DNA from: Azospirillum thermophilum
Lineage (GTDB): Bacteria; Pseudomonadota; Alphaproteobacteria; Azospirillales; Azospirillaceae
DNA: 64,000 bases
Reading direction: 5' to 3'
Assembly (NCBI RefSeq): GCF_003130795.1
Contig: NZ_CP029356.1
Span: 580,501 to 644,500, forward strand
Shown here: positions 30,661 to 39,477 of the stretch, piece by piece
How positions within the stretch are numbered: position 1 is the first letter of the stretch
Layout of the letters: every line of letters begins with the position of its first letter
Position numbers and translations under genes: made by a program
The notes under the pieces: generated by a model
Told to the model about the DNA's origin: nothing
Seen by the model: the letters and a program-made list of their open reading frames with translations, nothing else
The model's database searches: none

Positions 30661-30736
30661 GTCCCCTTCGTCTAGAGGCCTAGGACATCGCCCTCTCACG
30701 GCGGTAACAGGGGTTCGAATCCCCTAGGGGACGCCA
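30661..30736 (+). tRNA. tRNA-Glu (anticodon CTC)
   Basis: A 76-base tRNA with acceptor arms GTCCCCT and AGGGGAC, anticodon loop CTCTCAC giving CTC, T loop GGGGTTCGAATCCCC, discriminator G and an encoded CCA end (30734-30736). The D arm contains the GCCTAGGAC region. All stems pair as expected. Confidence 0.97.
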
Positions 30737-30830
30737 CTTCCGCGTCACGATCAAGCCCCGCCTCGTGCGGGGCTTCGTCGTTTCCGGGGCCTTGGATCGG
30801 CCGACCGCGGCAGCGTGCCGGCTGTCCCGG

Positions 30831-30983
30831 TCAGTCGCGCAGGTCGATCTGGAAAAGCTGCAGGTCGAGAAGCTCCAGCCGGGGCCGGCGCGGCCGGCGC
30901 TTGTGCAGGCGCAGGGCGGCGCGGGCGCGGCCGAACAGCGCGGAAGTGCTCTTGATCCTCAGGCCCTTGGTCAGATGGCGCAT
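30831..30983 (-). CDS. Possible 50-residue arginine-rich small protein
   Basis: The frame from ATG 30983 encodes a basic 50-residue peptide starting MRHLTKGLRIK and ending LDLQLFQIDLRD. An AAGGA ribosome-binding site lies 9 bases before the start. The regular pattern of basic and leucine residues suggests a real peptide with an amphipathic end. No family is recognised. The rest of the 30737-31145 gap shows only the hairpin at 31104. Confidence 0.4.
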   Translation of the reverse strand: MRHLTKGLRIKSTSALFGRARAALRLHKRRPRRPRLELLDLQLFQIDLRD

Positions 30984-31103
30984 GTCGGCTCGTCCTTGCC
31001 AGCGTCCGTGTCCGGTTGGCGTCACTCTTGCCGCGGCACTGTGACAGTTTCTATCGCTGCACCGCCGAACGGTAAGGAACCCCTGATACGGCGGTCATGT
31101 TCC

Positions 31104-31132
31104 CATCCCTGCGCTATGCCAGCGCAGGGATG
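31104..31132. promoter_or_regulatory. 12-bp hairpin in HAD gene leader
   Basis: Arms CATCCCTGCGCT (31104-31115) and AGCGCAGGGATG (31121-31132) flank a 5-base loop. The hairpin ends just before the GAGAGGGAG ribosome-binding site of the HAD gene. It could attenuate translation or end an upstream transcript. Confidence 0.5.
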
Positions 31133-31145
31133 AGAGGGAGCAGGC

Positions 31146-31829
31146 ATGACCGCCACGGCAAAAGGGACGGTGCAGGCTGTCATATTCGACGTCGACGGGA
31201 CGCTGGTCGATTCGGTCGATCTGCATACGCACGCATGGGTGGAGACCCTGCGCCATTTCGGATATGCGGTGGAGTTTGCCGAGGTACGCTCCCAGATCGG
31301 CAAGGGCGGCGACCAGCTCGTCCCGGTCTTCGTTCCGGAAGACGACCGCGAGCGGCTGCAGCCCGAGATCGAGCGCTATCGCCACGCCCTCTTCCTGCGC
31401 GACCACATCGCCCAGGTGAAGCCCTTCCCGGCGGTGCCGGACCTGTTCCGGCGCCTGAAGGAGACCGGGCGGAAGGTCGCCCTGGCCTCGTCGGGCAAGC
31501 CGGACGAGATCAAGCGCTACAAGGCGATCCTGGGGATCGAGGGGCTGCCGGACGTCGAGACCGCCTCGTCCGACGCCGAGCAGTCGAAGCCGCATCCGGA
31601 CATCTTCCAGGCGGCCCTGGACAAGCTGGGCGTCGGCCCGGCGGAGGCCGTGGTGGTCGGCGACACGCCGTGGGACGCCCTGGCGGCGACGCGTGCCGGG
31701 ATCGCCGCCATCGGCATGCTGTGCGGCGGCTTTCCGGAGGGTGCGCTGCGTGACGCCGGTTGCCGGGAAATCTATCGCGACCCGCAGGACCTGCTTCGGC
31801 GCCTCGACGAGAGCGTGATCGGCGGGTGA
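31146..31829 (+). CDS. HAD family hydrolase
   Basis: A 227-residue HAD superfamily phosphatase of subfamily IA with a helical cap. Motif I is FDVDGTLVDS (nucleophile Asp15, acid Asp17), motif II is ALASSGKPDE, motif III is the Lys in SKPHPDIF, and motif IV is VVGDTPWD. It resembles phosphoglycolate phosphatase and beta-phosphoglucomutase types. The substrate is unknown. The ribosome-binding site is close to a leader hairpin. Confidence 0.92.
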   Translation: MTATAKGTVQAVIFDVDGTLVDSVDLHTHAWVETLRHFGYAVEFAEVRSQIGKGGDQLVPVFVPEDDRERLQPEIERYRHALFLRDHIAQVKPFPAVPDLFRRLKETGRKVALASSGKPDEIKRYKAILGIEGLPDVETASSDAEQSKPHPDIFQAALDKLGVGPAEAVVVGDTPWDALAATRAGIAAIGMLCGGFPEGALRDAGCREIYRDPQDLLRRLDESVIGG

Positions 31830-31854
31830 GGCGGCCCGCCGGGGCCGGCTGCGC

Positions 31855-32412
31855 TCAGTAGACCGCCCCGACCGCCCGCTTCAGCGCCTCGCGCGCCTCG
31901 AAATCCAGCACCGGCACGCCGCCGCGGGCCTCCAGCATGAAGGCGCCGGCATCGGAGAGCGTGCGCATGGCGAAGCCGGCGAGCGCCGGCGGCTCGGACG
32001 ACAGCGGCTGCCTGTCATAGACCGGGCTGAAGCTGCAGCCCATCAGAAGCGCCCGCATGATCAGCGTCTCATCCGACGAAGCGCCGGAGGAGGGGGAGTT
32101 GATGCCGAACAGCAGCCGCTCGGCCTCGCCCTCGTTGACCAGCCCGCGTTCCAGCATCACGTCGATCATGGCGGCGCTGGTCATCACCGGCGCGGCACGG
32201 CCGCGCCAGCAGAAGCGGCCGTCGTCCCACCCGACGTCCAGGCAGCGGAAGACCATGTGCGGGTCGGCGCCGCCCGGGAAGCCGGCCACGATATAGTTGA
32301 CCCTCACCAGCCCGTTCCAGGTCCCGGCCGGGGCCAGGATGCAGGACAGGTGATTACGGGTCAGCCGCAGATAGGTGTCGTTGATGCCGGATGGCTCGAA
32401 GTCGAACAGCAT
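31855..32412 (-). CDS. Hypothetical protein
   Basis: 185 residues from ATG 32412, with four more if 32424 is used. I do not recognise it. It is a soluble alpha/beta-like protein with no signal peptide or membrane helix. Segments such as RNHLSCILAPAGTWNGLVRV and MRALLMGCSFSPVYDRQPL look ordered. It follows ccoG in the same direction after 168 bases and converges with the HAD gene. A link to cytochrome oxidase assembly is possible only by position. Confidence 0.7.
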   Translation of the reverse strand: MLFDFEPSGINDTYLRLTRNHLSCILAPAGTWNGLVRVNYIVAGFPGGADPHMVFRCLDVGWDDGRFCWRGRAAPVMTSAAMIDVMLERGLVNEGEAERLLFGINSPSSGASSDETLIMRALLMGCSFSPVYDRQPLSSEPPALAGFAMRTLSDAGAFMLEARGGVPVLDFEAREALKRAVGAVY

Positions 32413-32580
32413 GCGTTGGCCCACCTTGCTCCGGGATCGCCTGTGTCATCGAACGATTCAGGTTAGGCTCGGTTCCCGCGCTGCAAACTGCCCTTCCGGA
32501 TGCTCCCCCTTCGCGCAGACAAAAAGGCGGCAAGCCCGGAAAGACTTGCCGCCGGCGTTACGCCCTATGTGCAGGGTGGA

Positions 32581-34049
32581 TCAGTTGGGGGTGGGCCCCA
32601 GGAAGACCGTGGCGCGGCTGTCCGTGTCGGTGCTGGTCCGATCGGTCAGCTTGAAGGTCATGGGCAGAGAGTTCGCCGTCACCGACCCGCGCGGCGCCGT
32701 CACATAGACGCGATAGGTGGCGACGCTGTCGGGATCGGCGGCGATGGTGGCGAGATGGTCGCCCGCGGTCTTGCCATCCTCCTCGCCGATCACCTTCACT
32801 TCGGCCCCGGCGATGCCCTCGGCGCTCAGCACATAGCTGCGGGTCTGCCGCGTCTTGTTGGCGACCTTGAAGGTGTAGGCGTTGCGGATGCTGCCGTCGG
32901 ACAGGGTGACGAACAGCGGCGCACGGTCGCGGATCACCGTGATGTCCAGCCGCGGCCGCAGGGCGAAGCTCCAGGCCATGGCGCCGAGGATCACCAGCAT
33001 CAGCAGGCCGTAGACGATGGTGCGCGGGCGGATCAGCCGCCAGACATAGGGCTTGGCGGTGGCGCGGGAGTCCTGGGCGGCGAGGCTGTCGAAGGCGATC
33101 AGGCCGGTCGGCAGGTTCTGCGCGATCATGATGCTGTCGCAGGCGTCGACGCACAGGCCGCAGTTGATGCAGTCCGCCTGCTCGCCGGTGCGCACGTCGA
33201 TGCCCATCGGGCAGACCTGGACGCACTGGGTGCAGTCGATGCAATCGCCGAAGCCCTGGGCGCGCCTCTCGTCCCAGCTCTGCGACTTGCGCTTCGGCCC
33301 GCGGTTGTCGCCGCGGTCGGCGCGGTAGGTGACGACGAGGCTGTGCTCGTCCAGCATGGCCGTCTGGATGCGCGGCCACGGGCACATGTACATGCACATC
33401 TGCTCGCGGTCCAGCCGGCCATGGCGTAGGTCATGCCGGTGAACAGCGCCAGGAAGCCTGCCGCCTCGTAGGAGGCGTTGAAGGTGACGAGGTCGTGCAC
33501 CAGCGCCGGCGCGTCGGTGAAGTAGGCGACGAAGCCGAAGCCGGTGACGAGGCTCAGCGCCAGCCAGCCGGCATGCTTGCCCGCCTTGCGCAGGAACTTG
33601 CGCGCGGTCCAGGGCGCCTTGTCGCCGCGGATGCGCTCCGCCCGGTCGCCTTCGAAGACGCGCTCGATCCAGACGAACAGGTCGGTCCACACCGTCTGGG
33701 GGCAGGCGAAGCCGCACCAGACCCGCCCGGCGAGCGCGGTGGCCAGGAACAGGCCCAGCGCCGAGACGATCAGGATGCCCGTCAGATAGTAGATTTCCTG
33801 CGGCCAGATCTCGATCCAGAACAGGAAGAAGCGCGGCGTCGTCAGGTCGAACAGCACGGCCTGCGACGGCGCGTCGCCGCCGCGCTCCCAGCGGATCCAC
33901 GGCGCGATGAAGAAGATCGCCAGCAGGACGCCGAGCGTGATCGTCTTCATCCGGCGGAACCGGCCGCGGACGGCCTTCGGATGAACCTTCTTGTGCTCTT
34001 CGAAAAGCTGAACGCTGGCGGTTGGCTTTGCTGCGCTTCCGTCGGGCAT
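32581..34049 (-). pseudogene. ccoG: Cytochrome c oxidase accessory protein CcoG, frameshifted
   Basis: CcoG (RdxA/FixG) is an inner-membrane iron-sulfur protein that reduces copper for cbb3 oxidase assembly. The first frame carries several membrane helices and CGFACPQTVWTD. After TYAMAGW homology moves frame to REQMCMYMCPWPRIQ, then to the two 4Fe-4S motifs CIDCTQCVQVCP and CINCGLCVDAC, and ends with an Ig-like C-terminal domain. One extra G at 33411-33412 (minus-strand GG) rejoins a 489-residue protein of normal length. ccoNOQP and ccoHIS are not adjacent. An FNR-type box precedes the gene. Confidence 0.92.
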
Positions 34050-34115
34050 GTGCGTGCGCCTGGGCTCCGGATCGAGAATCGGAGCGGACCCTAAGGCCAA
34101 CGCCCCCGCCACCCC

Positions 34116-34129
34116 TTGACCGAGGTCAA
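34116..34129 (-). promoter_or_regulatory. FNR/FixK-type box upstream of ccoG
   Basis: TTGACCGAGGTCAA has perfect TTGAC/GTCAA arms with a 4-base spacer, the form bound by FNR/Anr/FixK regulators. It lies 67 bases before the ccoG start. Low-oxygen activation of ccoG is well known in relatives and fits this site. Confidence 0.7.
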
Positions 34130-34469
34130 CGGATCGACGCTTTTCTGGAGCGATTCGAAAATCGCCCGCCGCGGCGTTGCGGAGGTTCCGCTTGGCGGCT
34201 CGTCTTACCGTGCCGCTCGGCTATTCCGCAAGGTCAATTTCGCACCGCAACATGAAGGTGCGCTGATGGTATGATGGGCTCACTATCTGCATGGATAATG
34301 ATCGTCAGGGCGCGTCGGGAAAAATCGTCGCGGTGTCCTGCAGAAGCCCGGCGGGCGCCGGATCGGCGGCGGCCGGGGCGATCATGGCTCTTGTGCCACA
34401 ACCCGGCCGCGACGAAGATGGGCCCCGACTGCGGGACCGACCGGCGCCGGTCGCCGGGATGATCGGAGA
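34130..34469. other. Intergenic region between ccoG box and histidine kinase
   Basis: This stretch holds the rest of the divergent promoter region. It is AT-richer around 34255-34300. I see no gene or clear structured RNA in it. Confidence 0.4.
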
Positions 34470-36395
34470 GTGACGAACCACGATGACGTTTTCGGTGAGC
34501 GCCGCGATCCGGACATGTCCCGCTGCCCGGACCCGCGCGGGGGGCGGGGAATGACGGCGACCGGATTCGCCCGCGTCGACGCCTCCGGACGCCTTCTGTG
34601 GGCGAACCAGGCCACGATCGACCTCCTCGGCCAGCCGATCGAGCCGGCAATCGCCTCGCTTCTGGGACAGGTGCTGGCGGCGGGCGGCGGTCCGGCCGAG
34701 ATCGCCCTGTCCGACGGGCGTCAGGTCAGCGTAACGGCGGGACGCGGCGAGGGGGACGAACTGATCCTGTCCATCGCCCCCGCCCCGGTCGGGCTCGACG
34801 CGCCATGGCGGCGGACCAGCGCCGTGCTGGAATGCCTGAGCCAGGGCGTCATGGCCTTCGACCGCGAGCTTCGCCTGGTCGCCTGGAACCGGCGGGTGCT
34901 CGAACTCCTCTACATCGACCCGGACTTTCCCCGCTATCTGCAGCCCTACGAGGCGGTGGTCCGTCATATCGCCGAACGCGGCGGCTACGGACCCGGCGAT
35001 ACCAATCGGCTGGTCGCCCAACGGCTGGATCACATCCGCAACGCCGCCTGGCCCTTCTACAACGAGCGGGTCCGCCCCGACGGGCTGGTGATCGAGACGG
35101 TGACGCTGGCCCTGCCGGACGGCGGCTTCGTCACCACCTACACCGACATCACCGGGCGCAAGCGGGCGGAGCGCGAGCTTGCGGCGAGCCGCGAGCTCCT
35201 GGAACTGGCGATCCGTGCGGCGCGCGAGGGCGTTTCGCAGTGGGATCTGCGGACTGGCGAGGTGTGGTTCTCGCCGCAATGGTGGGGGCTGCTTGGCTAC
35301 GGCGGCGACGATGCCGGCGATCCGCGCGATCGATGGGAGGAACTGATCCACCCTGAGGACCGCGAGGCGGCCCTGGCCATGGTGGAGGAGATCGCGAGCG
35401 GGGCCGAGCAGCAGGGCCGGTTGCTGCAGCGCTTCCGCCACCGCAGCGGCCAGACGGTCTATCTCGATACCCGGACGATCGGGGTCGCCGGACCCGACGG
35501 CGAGGTCAGCCGCATCGTCGGCTCGCACACCGACGTGACCGAGAGCATCCTCGCCGCCGAATCGGTACGGGCCGCCAAGGAGGAGGCGGAGCAGGCGCTG
35601 CGCGAGTTGAAGGAGGCGCAAGCGCAACTGATCCAGTCGGAGAAGATGGCGGCGCTCGGCTCGCTGGTCGCCGGAGTGACCCACGAGATCAGCACGCCGA
35701 TGGGAATCGCCATGACCGGCGCCTCCCTGCTCGCCGACCGCACCCGCGTGCTGCGCCAGGAGTTCGAGAAGGGCGCGCTGCGCAAGGGGGACTTCGCCGA
35801 CTTCGTCGACACGGCGACCGAGGCGACGCAGTTGATGATCCTCAACATCGAACGGGCTGCCCGCCTGATCCAGAGCTTCAAGCAGGTGGCGGTGGATCAG
35901 GCGAGCGAGGCGCGCCGCAGCTACGACCTTGCCGACTACATCCACGAAGTGCTGCGCAGCCTGGGGCTGAAGATCCGCCGTTCCGGCCATTCCGTCCTCG
36001 TTTCCTGTCCGGAGGGCGTGGGGATGGACGGCTATCCCGGCGCGCTGAGCCAGGTTCTGACCAACTTCGTGATGAACTCCATCACCCACGGTTTCGGTCC
36101 CGGCCAGCGCGGCACCCTGCGCATCGATATACGCCTGCCGACGATGGACGAGGTCGAGCTGGTCTATTCCGACGACGGGCGCGGCATCCCGCGCGACCTG
36201 CACGGCAAGGTCTTCGAACCCTTCTTCACCACCCGGCGCGGGGAGGGGGGCAGCGGTCTCGGCCTCAGCATCGTGTACACGATCGTGACGCGCACGCTCG
36301 GCGGACGGATCCGCCTGGACAGCACGCCGGGCCAGGGAGTCACCTTCACCCTGCGCTTTCCCCGCGTCGCTCCGGCGGAACCCGAGCCGGTTTAA
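34470..36395 (+). CDS. PAS-domain sensor histidine kinase
   Basis: A 641-residue kinase without membrane helices, so cytosolic. A degenerate PAS-like start is followed by a PAS_7-type domain (about 115-230, with SQGVMAFDRELRLVAWNRR) and a PAS/PAC domain (about 235-365). A coiled coil then leads to the H-box GVTHEISTPMG with phospho-acceptor His405. The HATPase domain has N, G1 and G2 boxes (NFVMNSITHGFG, DDGRGIP, GSGLGLSIVYTIV). No cognate response regulator is adjacent. GTG 34470 is used. ATG 34515 and ATG 34551 are alternatives. Confidence 0.92.
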   Translation: MTNHDDVFGERRDPDMSRCPDPRGGRGMTATGFARVDASGRLLWANQATIDLLGQPIEPAIASLLGQVLAAGGGPAEIALSDGRQVSVTAGRGEGDELILSIAPAPVGLDAPWRRTSAVLECLSQGVMAFDRELRLVAWNRRVLELLYIDPDFPRYLQPYEAVVRHIAERGGYGPGDTNRLVAQRLDHIRNAAWPFYNERVRPDGLVIETVTLALPDGGFVTTYTDITGRKRAERELAASRELLELAIRAAREGVSQWDLRTGEVWFSPQWWGLLGYGGDDAGDPRDRWEELIHPEDREAALAMVEEIASGAEQQGRLLQRFRHRSGQTVYLDTRTIGVAGPDGEVSRIVGSHTDVTESILAAESVRAAKEEAEQALRELKEAQAQLIQSEKMAALGSLVAGVTHEISTPMGIAMTGASLLADRTRVLRQEFEKGALRKGDFADFVDTATEATQLMILNIERAARLIQSFKQVAVDQASEARRSYDLADYIHEVLRSLGLKIRRSGHSVLVSCPEGVGMDGYPGALSQVLTNFVMNSITHGFGPGQRGTLRIDIRLPTMDEVELVYSDDGRGIPRDLHGKVFEPFFTTRRGEGGSGLGLSIVYTIVTRTLGGRIRLDSTPGQGVTFTLRFPRVAPAEPEPV

Positions 36396-36450
36396 AAAGC
36401 CGCGGCTTCAAGAAGCGGGACATTTGAAAAGCCGGTCCGGCAGGGAAAAG

Positions 36451-36488
36451 AAGAAGCCCCTTTCCGTCGGGACGGAAAGGGGCTTCTT
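36451..36488. terminator. Bidirectional terminator
   Basis: Perfect arms AAGAAGCCCCTTTCC (36451-36465) and GGAAAGGGGCTTCTT (36474-36488) lie between convergent genes, with A-rich and T-rich flanks on both sides. This is a good bidirectional intrinsic terminator. Confidence 0.85.
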
Positions 36489-36540
36489 CACTTTTAAAAA
36501 CCGACGGCGACCGACCCGGACATCGCTGCGTAACGTCCGG

Positions 36541-37398
36541 TCACTGCGTCCGGCGCGAGGCGCGGTGCGCAGGGATCGGAATCGGGCGGATCGCCTGTTC
36601 CTCCCGCCGGCTGGCCGACATGTCGATCTCGATGCGGGCGAGCGCCTTGCGCAGCTCGTGCACCGTGTCCGACAGGGACTGGATGGTCGCCTCGCTCGGC
36701 TGCTGACGCCAGCTGCGGTAGGCGGAAATGCAGGCCTTGGCGGTATCGCGCAGCCGTCCTTCCACCGCGTCGACCGGCGGCGTGGGCGAGGGCCGGCCGG
36801 CAGCAGCCGGTTCCGCGCCCGTCGCCGAGGCGGCAGCCGGCACGGCGGCAGGAGCGGGGGCCTCGACAGCCGGCGGCGGAGTGGGCTCCGGACGGTTCAG
36901 ACGCAGCGTTTCCTGCTGGACCGGCGCGGCCGGCGCGGCGGGAGCGGGGGTGGCGGCCGGTTCCGCGACAGCGGCCGGCTTGGCTTCCTCCTTGGCGGCG
37001 CGGCTGGCGGTCAGTCGCTGACGGGGCGCGCGCGCCGGGGCGGCGGGGGCCTCCTCGGCGGGCTTGGCCTCCTGCACGGCCGGCTCGGCCTGCACAGCCT
37101 CGGCGGCCGGCGGGGCAGCCGGTTCCTCGGCGGAAGCGGCCTCGGCGACCGTCTCGGGCGCGGCCTGGCCGGCGTCCTCGACCGCGGCATGCTCACCGTC
37201 CGAGTCGCCGAGCGTGCCGGAGGCCTCGGCCTTGCGGATGATGTAGGAGATCGCGCTGGGGGTGCATTCGAACTCGCGGGCGATCGCCGACAGCGTCGAC
37301 CCGTTGCGGTAGCGCTCAAGAATTTGCGGCCACGCCGATTGCGGGATTCGCCCGCGCTTCTTGGGAGACTCCGGCTCGTTCCCGGTATCTGCGTTCAT
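36541..37398 (-). CDS. Helix-turn-helix protein with Ala/Pro-rich linker
   Basis: 285 residues from ATG 37398, with 12 more from ATG 37434. A resolvase-like helix-turn-helix (about 20-60, with RYRNGSTLSAIAREFECTPS) is followed by about 140 residues of Ala/Pro/Glu-rich, probably disordered linker. A helical C-terminal domain then follows (about 215-270, with TAKACISAYRSWRQQPSEA). It may bind DNA at one end and self-associate at the other. I do not know a characterised homologue. It is bounded by a strong terminator. Confidence 0.75.
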   Translation of the reverse strand: MNADTGNEPESPKKRGRIPQSAWPQILERYRNGSTLSAIAREFECTPSAISYIIRKAEASGTLGDSDGEHAAVEDAGQAAPETVAEAASAEEPAAPPAAEAVQAEPAVQEAKPAEEAPAAPARAPRQRLTASRAAKEEAKPAAVAEPAATPAPAAPAAPVQQETLRLNRPEPTPPPAVEAPAPAAVPAAASATGAEPAAAGRPSPTPPVDAVEGRLRDTAKACISAYRSWRQQPSEATIQSLSDTVHELRKALARIEIDMSASRREEQAIRPIPIPAHRASRRTQ

Positions 37399-37434
37399 TA
37401 TATCGCTCGGTTGCCAAAGTGAATTTTGAGTCAT

Positions 37435-37790
37435 TCGTCAGCTTTGTGGCCGGATCGCTCGCTTCCAACGTGACGACGTGCGGCAGCGCGCTGGCGTCAC
37501 CGAGCTCTCGGCTTGCGGGCGATGTTGTCGGTAAGCATGACTATCGGAAACTCGACACCAAAATTCCAGCATAACTTTGCGCAGATCTGAGATTCTCGCC
37601 ACTTAGCGGATGGCATGGCGGTGCGGGGTAGGCCCACTGGACGGGGGAGGCTTTTTAAAATCCTCCGATCAACCCCCTTTTTCAAAAACTACGGGGGGAG
37701 CGGAACAGCGGTTCGCGCGTTTTGTTGGACGAACAGACCTGCTGCCGGACCCATGGCGGGTCTGCAACGTCCGAATGGCGGAGTCGACCC
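37435..37790. other. Intergenic region upstream of the DegP-like gene
   Basis: 356 bases between divergent genes, AT-richer than average. At 37702-37726 it holds GGAAC, 16 bases, then TGTT, similar to the alphaproteobacterial EcfG promoter (GGAAC-N16/17-cGTT), 65 bases before the protease start. No gene is apparent. Confidence 0.4.
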
Positions 37791-39353
37791 ATGCCGCAAC
37801 CTCCTATCCCGTTTCGGCCCACCCCGTTTCGGTGTCGTCCGGTGCTCGTCCTGTCCGCGGTGATGACGGCTTTGGCTCTGGCTCTCCCCGCCGCGGCGCA
37901 GGATGCCGCGCAGGCTCCGCCCGGACCGTCCGCGTCGCCGCCGGCCTCCGCCGCGCCGGCCTATCGCCCGCCCTCCTTCGCAGAGGTGGCGCGCACCCAG
38001 CTCGACACGGTCGTCAACATCTCCACCACACAGGCCAACCCGCATGGCGGACCGCGGATGGAGGGGCCGGACACCCCGCCGGGATCGCCGTTCGAGGAGT
38101 TCTTCCGCGAGTTCCGCAACCGCCAGCGCGGTGGCCCGCCGATGCCGCAGCCCGGTCCGTCGATGGCGCTCGGCTCCGGTTTCATCATCGATCAGGCCGG
38201 CTATGTGGTGACCAACAACCATGTCGTCGCCGAAGCGGCGGAGATCGCCGTCACGCTCCATGACGGCACGCGGCTGCCCGCGAAGATGGTCGGGGCCGAC
38301 GAGGCGACGGATCTGGCGCTCCTCAAGGTGGAGAGCCGGAAGCCGCTGCCGGCCGCCCGCTGGGGCGACAGCGAGCGGGTGCAGGTCGGCGACTGGGTGG
38401 TGGCGATCGGCAATCCCTTCGGCCTCGGCGGATCGGTGACCGCCGGCATCCTGTCGGCCCGCGCGCGCGACATCCAGCAGGGCCCCTACGACGAGTATCT
38501 GCAGACCGACGCCTCGATCAACCGCGGCAACTCCGGCGGTCCCCTTTACAACACGGACGGGGAGATCATCGGCATCAACACGGCGATCTACTCTCCCACC
38601 GGCGGGTCGGTCGGCATCGGATTCGCCGTGCCGTCGTCGCTCGCCAAGCCGGTGATCGACCAGTTGAAGGAGCAGGGGCGGGTGCGCCGGGGCTGGCTCG
38701 GCGTGCAGGTCCAGCGCGTCACCCCGGACATCGCCGACAGCCTGGGGATCGACGACCCCAAGGGCGCCCTGGTCACCAGCGTGTCGCCCGACAGTCCGGC
38801 CGGCATGGCCGGCGTCCGCCAGGGCGACGTGGTGACGGCCTTCGACGGCAAGCCGGTGGAGCAGATGCGCCAGCTTCCCCGGCTGGTCGCGACGACGGAG
38901 ATCGGCCGCAAGGTGCCGATGACCGTCCTGCGCGGCGGCAAGGCGGAGACGGTGACGGTCACCGTGGGCGAGTTGCAGCCGCAGACCCAGCAGGTGGCGG
39001 CGGCCGGCTCCAGCGGCCCGCCGCGCTCCGCCGCCCCGACCGAGGCGAACTCGGTGCTCGGCCTGACGCTGGCGCCCCTGACGCCGGGCCTGCGCGAGAC
39101 CTTCTCCATCGGCAGCGACGTCGATGGCGTGGTCGTGACCAACGTCGGCGACGACAGCACGGCCTCCGACCGTGGCCTCGACCCCGGCGACGTGATCGTC
39201 GAGGCCGGGCAGGAGCCGGTGCGCACGCCGGAGGATTTGAACGCGCGCATCAAACAGGCCAAGGCGGAAGGCCGCAAGACGCTGCTGATGCTGGTCAGCC
39301 GCGACGGCGACCTGCGCTACATCCCGCTGCCCATCGAGGACAGGAAGGGCTGA
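37791..39353 (+). CDS. DegP/HtrA-type periplasmic serine protease
   Basis: A 520-residue Do-like protease. An N-terminal signal peptide (VMTALALALPAAAQ) and a Pro/Ala-rich stretch precede the trypsin-like domain. Its triad is His144 (TNNHVV), Asp174 (ATDLALL) and Ser248 (RGNSGGP). Two PDZ domains follow (about 280-370 and 420-515). It would degrade or refold damaged envelope proteins. An EcfG-like promoter candidate lies upstream and a strong terminator downstream. The start at 37791 follows GCGGAG. Confidence 0.94.
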   Translation: MPQPPIPFRPTPFRCRPVLVLSAVMTALALALPAAAQDAAQAPPGPSASPPASAAPAYRPPSFAEVARTQLDTVVNISTTQANPHGGPRMEGPDTPPGSPFEEFFREFRNRQRGGPPMPQPGPSMALGSGFIIDQAGYVVTNNHVVAEAAEIAVTLHDGTRLPAKMVGADEATDLALLKVESRKPLPAARWGDSERVQVGDWVVAIGNPFGLGGSVTAGILSARARDIQQGPYDEYLQTDASINRGNSGGPLYNTDGEIIGINTAIYSPTGGSVGIGFAVPSSLAKPVIDQLKEQGRVRRGWLGVQVQRVTPDIADSLGIDDPKGALVTSVSPDSPAGMAGVRQGDVVTAFDGKPVEQMRQLPRLVATTEIGRKVPMTVLRGGKAETVTVTVGELQPQTQQVAAAGSSGPPRSAAPTEANSVLGLTLAPLTPGLRETFSIGSDVDGVVVTNVGDDSTASDRGLDPGDVIVEAGQEPVRTPEDLNARIKQAKAEGRKTLLMLVSRDGDLRYIPLPIEDRKG

Positions 39354-39379
39354 GCCGCCGGGCAGCCGCAGGGCGGGGC

Positions 39380-39414
39380 GGGGCCGGGGAACGCATCCCC
39401 GGCCCCAACCTTTT
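39380..39414 (+). terminator. Intrinsic terminator after the protease
   Basis: Arms GGGGCCGGGGA (39380-39390) and TCCCCGGCCCC (39396-39406) form an 11-bp stem with a 5-base loop, followed by AACCTTTT. It separates the protease from the glycosyltransferase operon. Confidence 0.8.
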
Positions 39415-39477
39415 CCGCTACCGTTCGCCCCGCCGCGGGAGTATTTTGCGGCCCGCTTGGCGAATGGGATTGCATCA

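Noticed and set aside
37497..37685. 62-residue frame in the region before the protease
   Set aside because: No ribosome-binding site or recognisable feature. It lies in the divergent promoter region.
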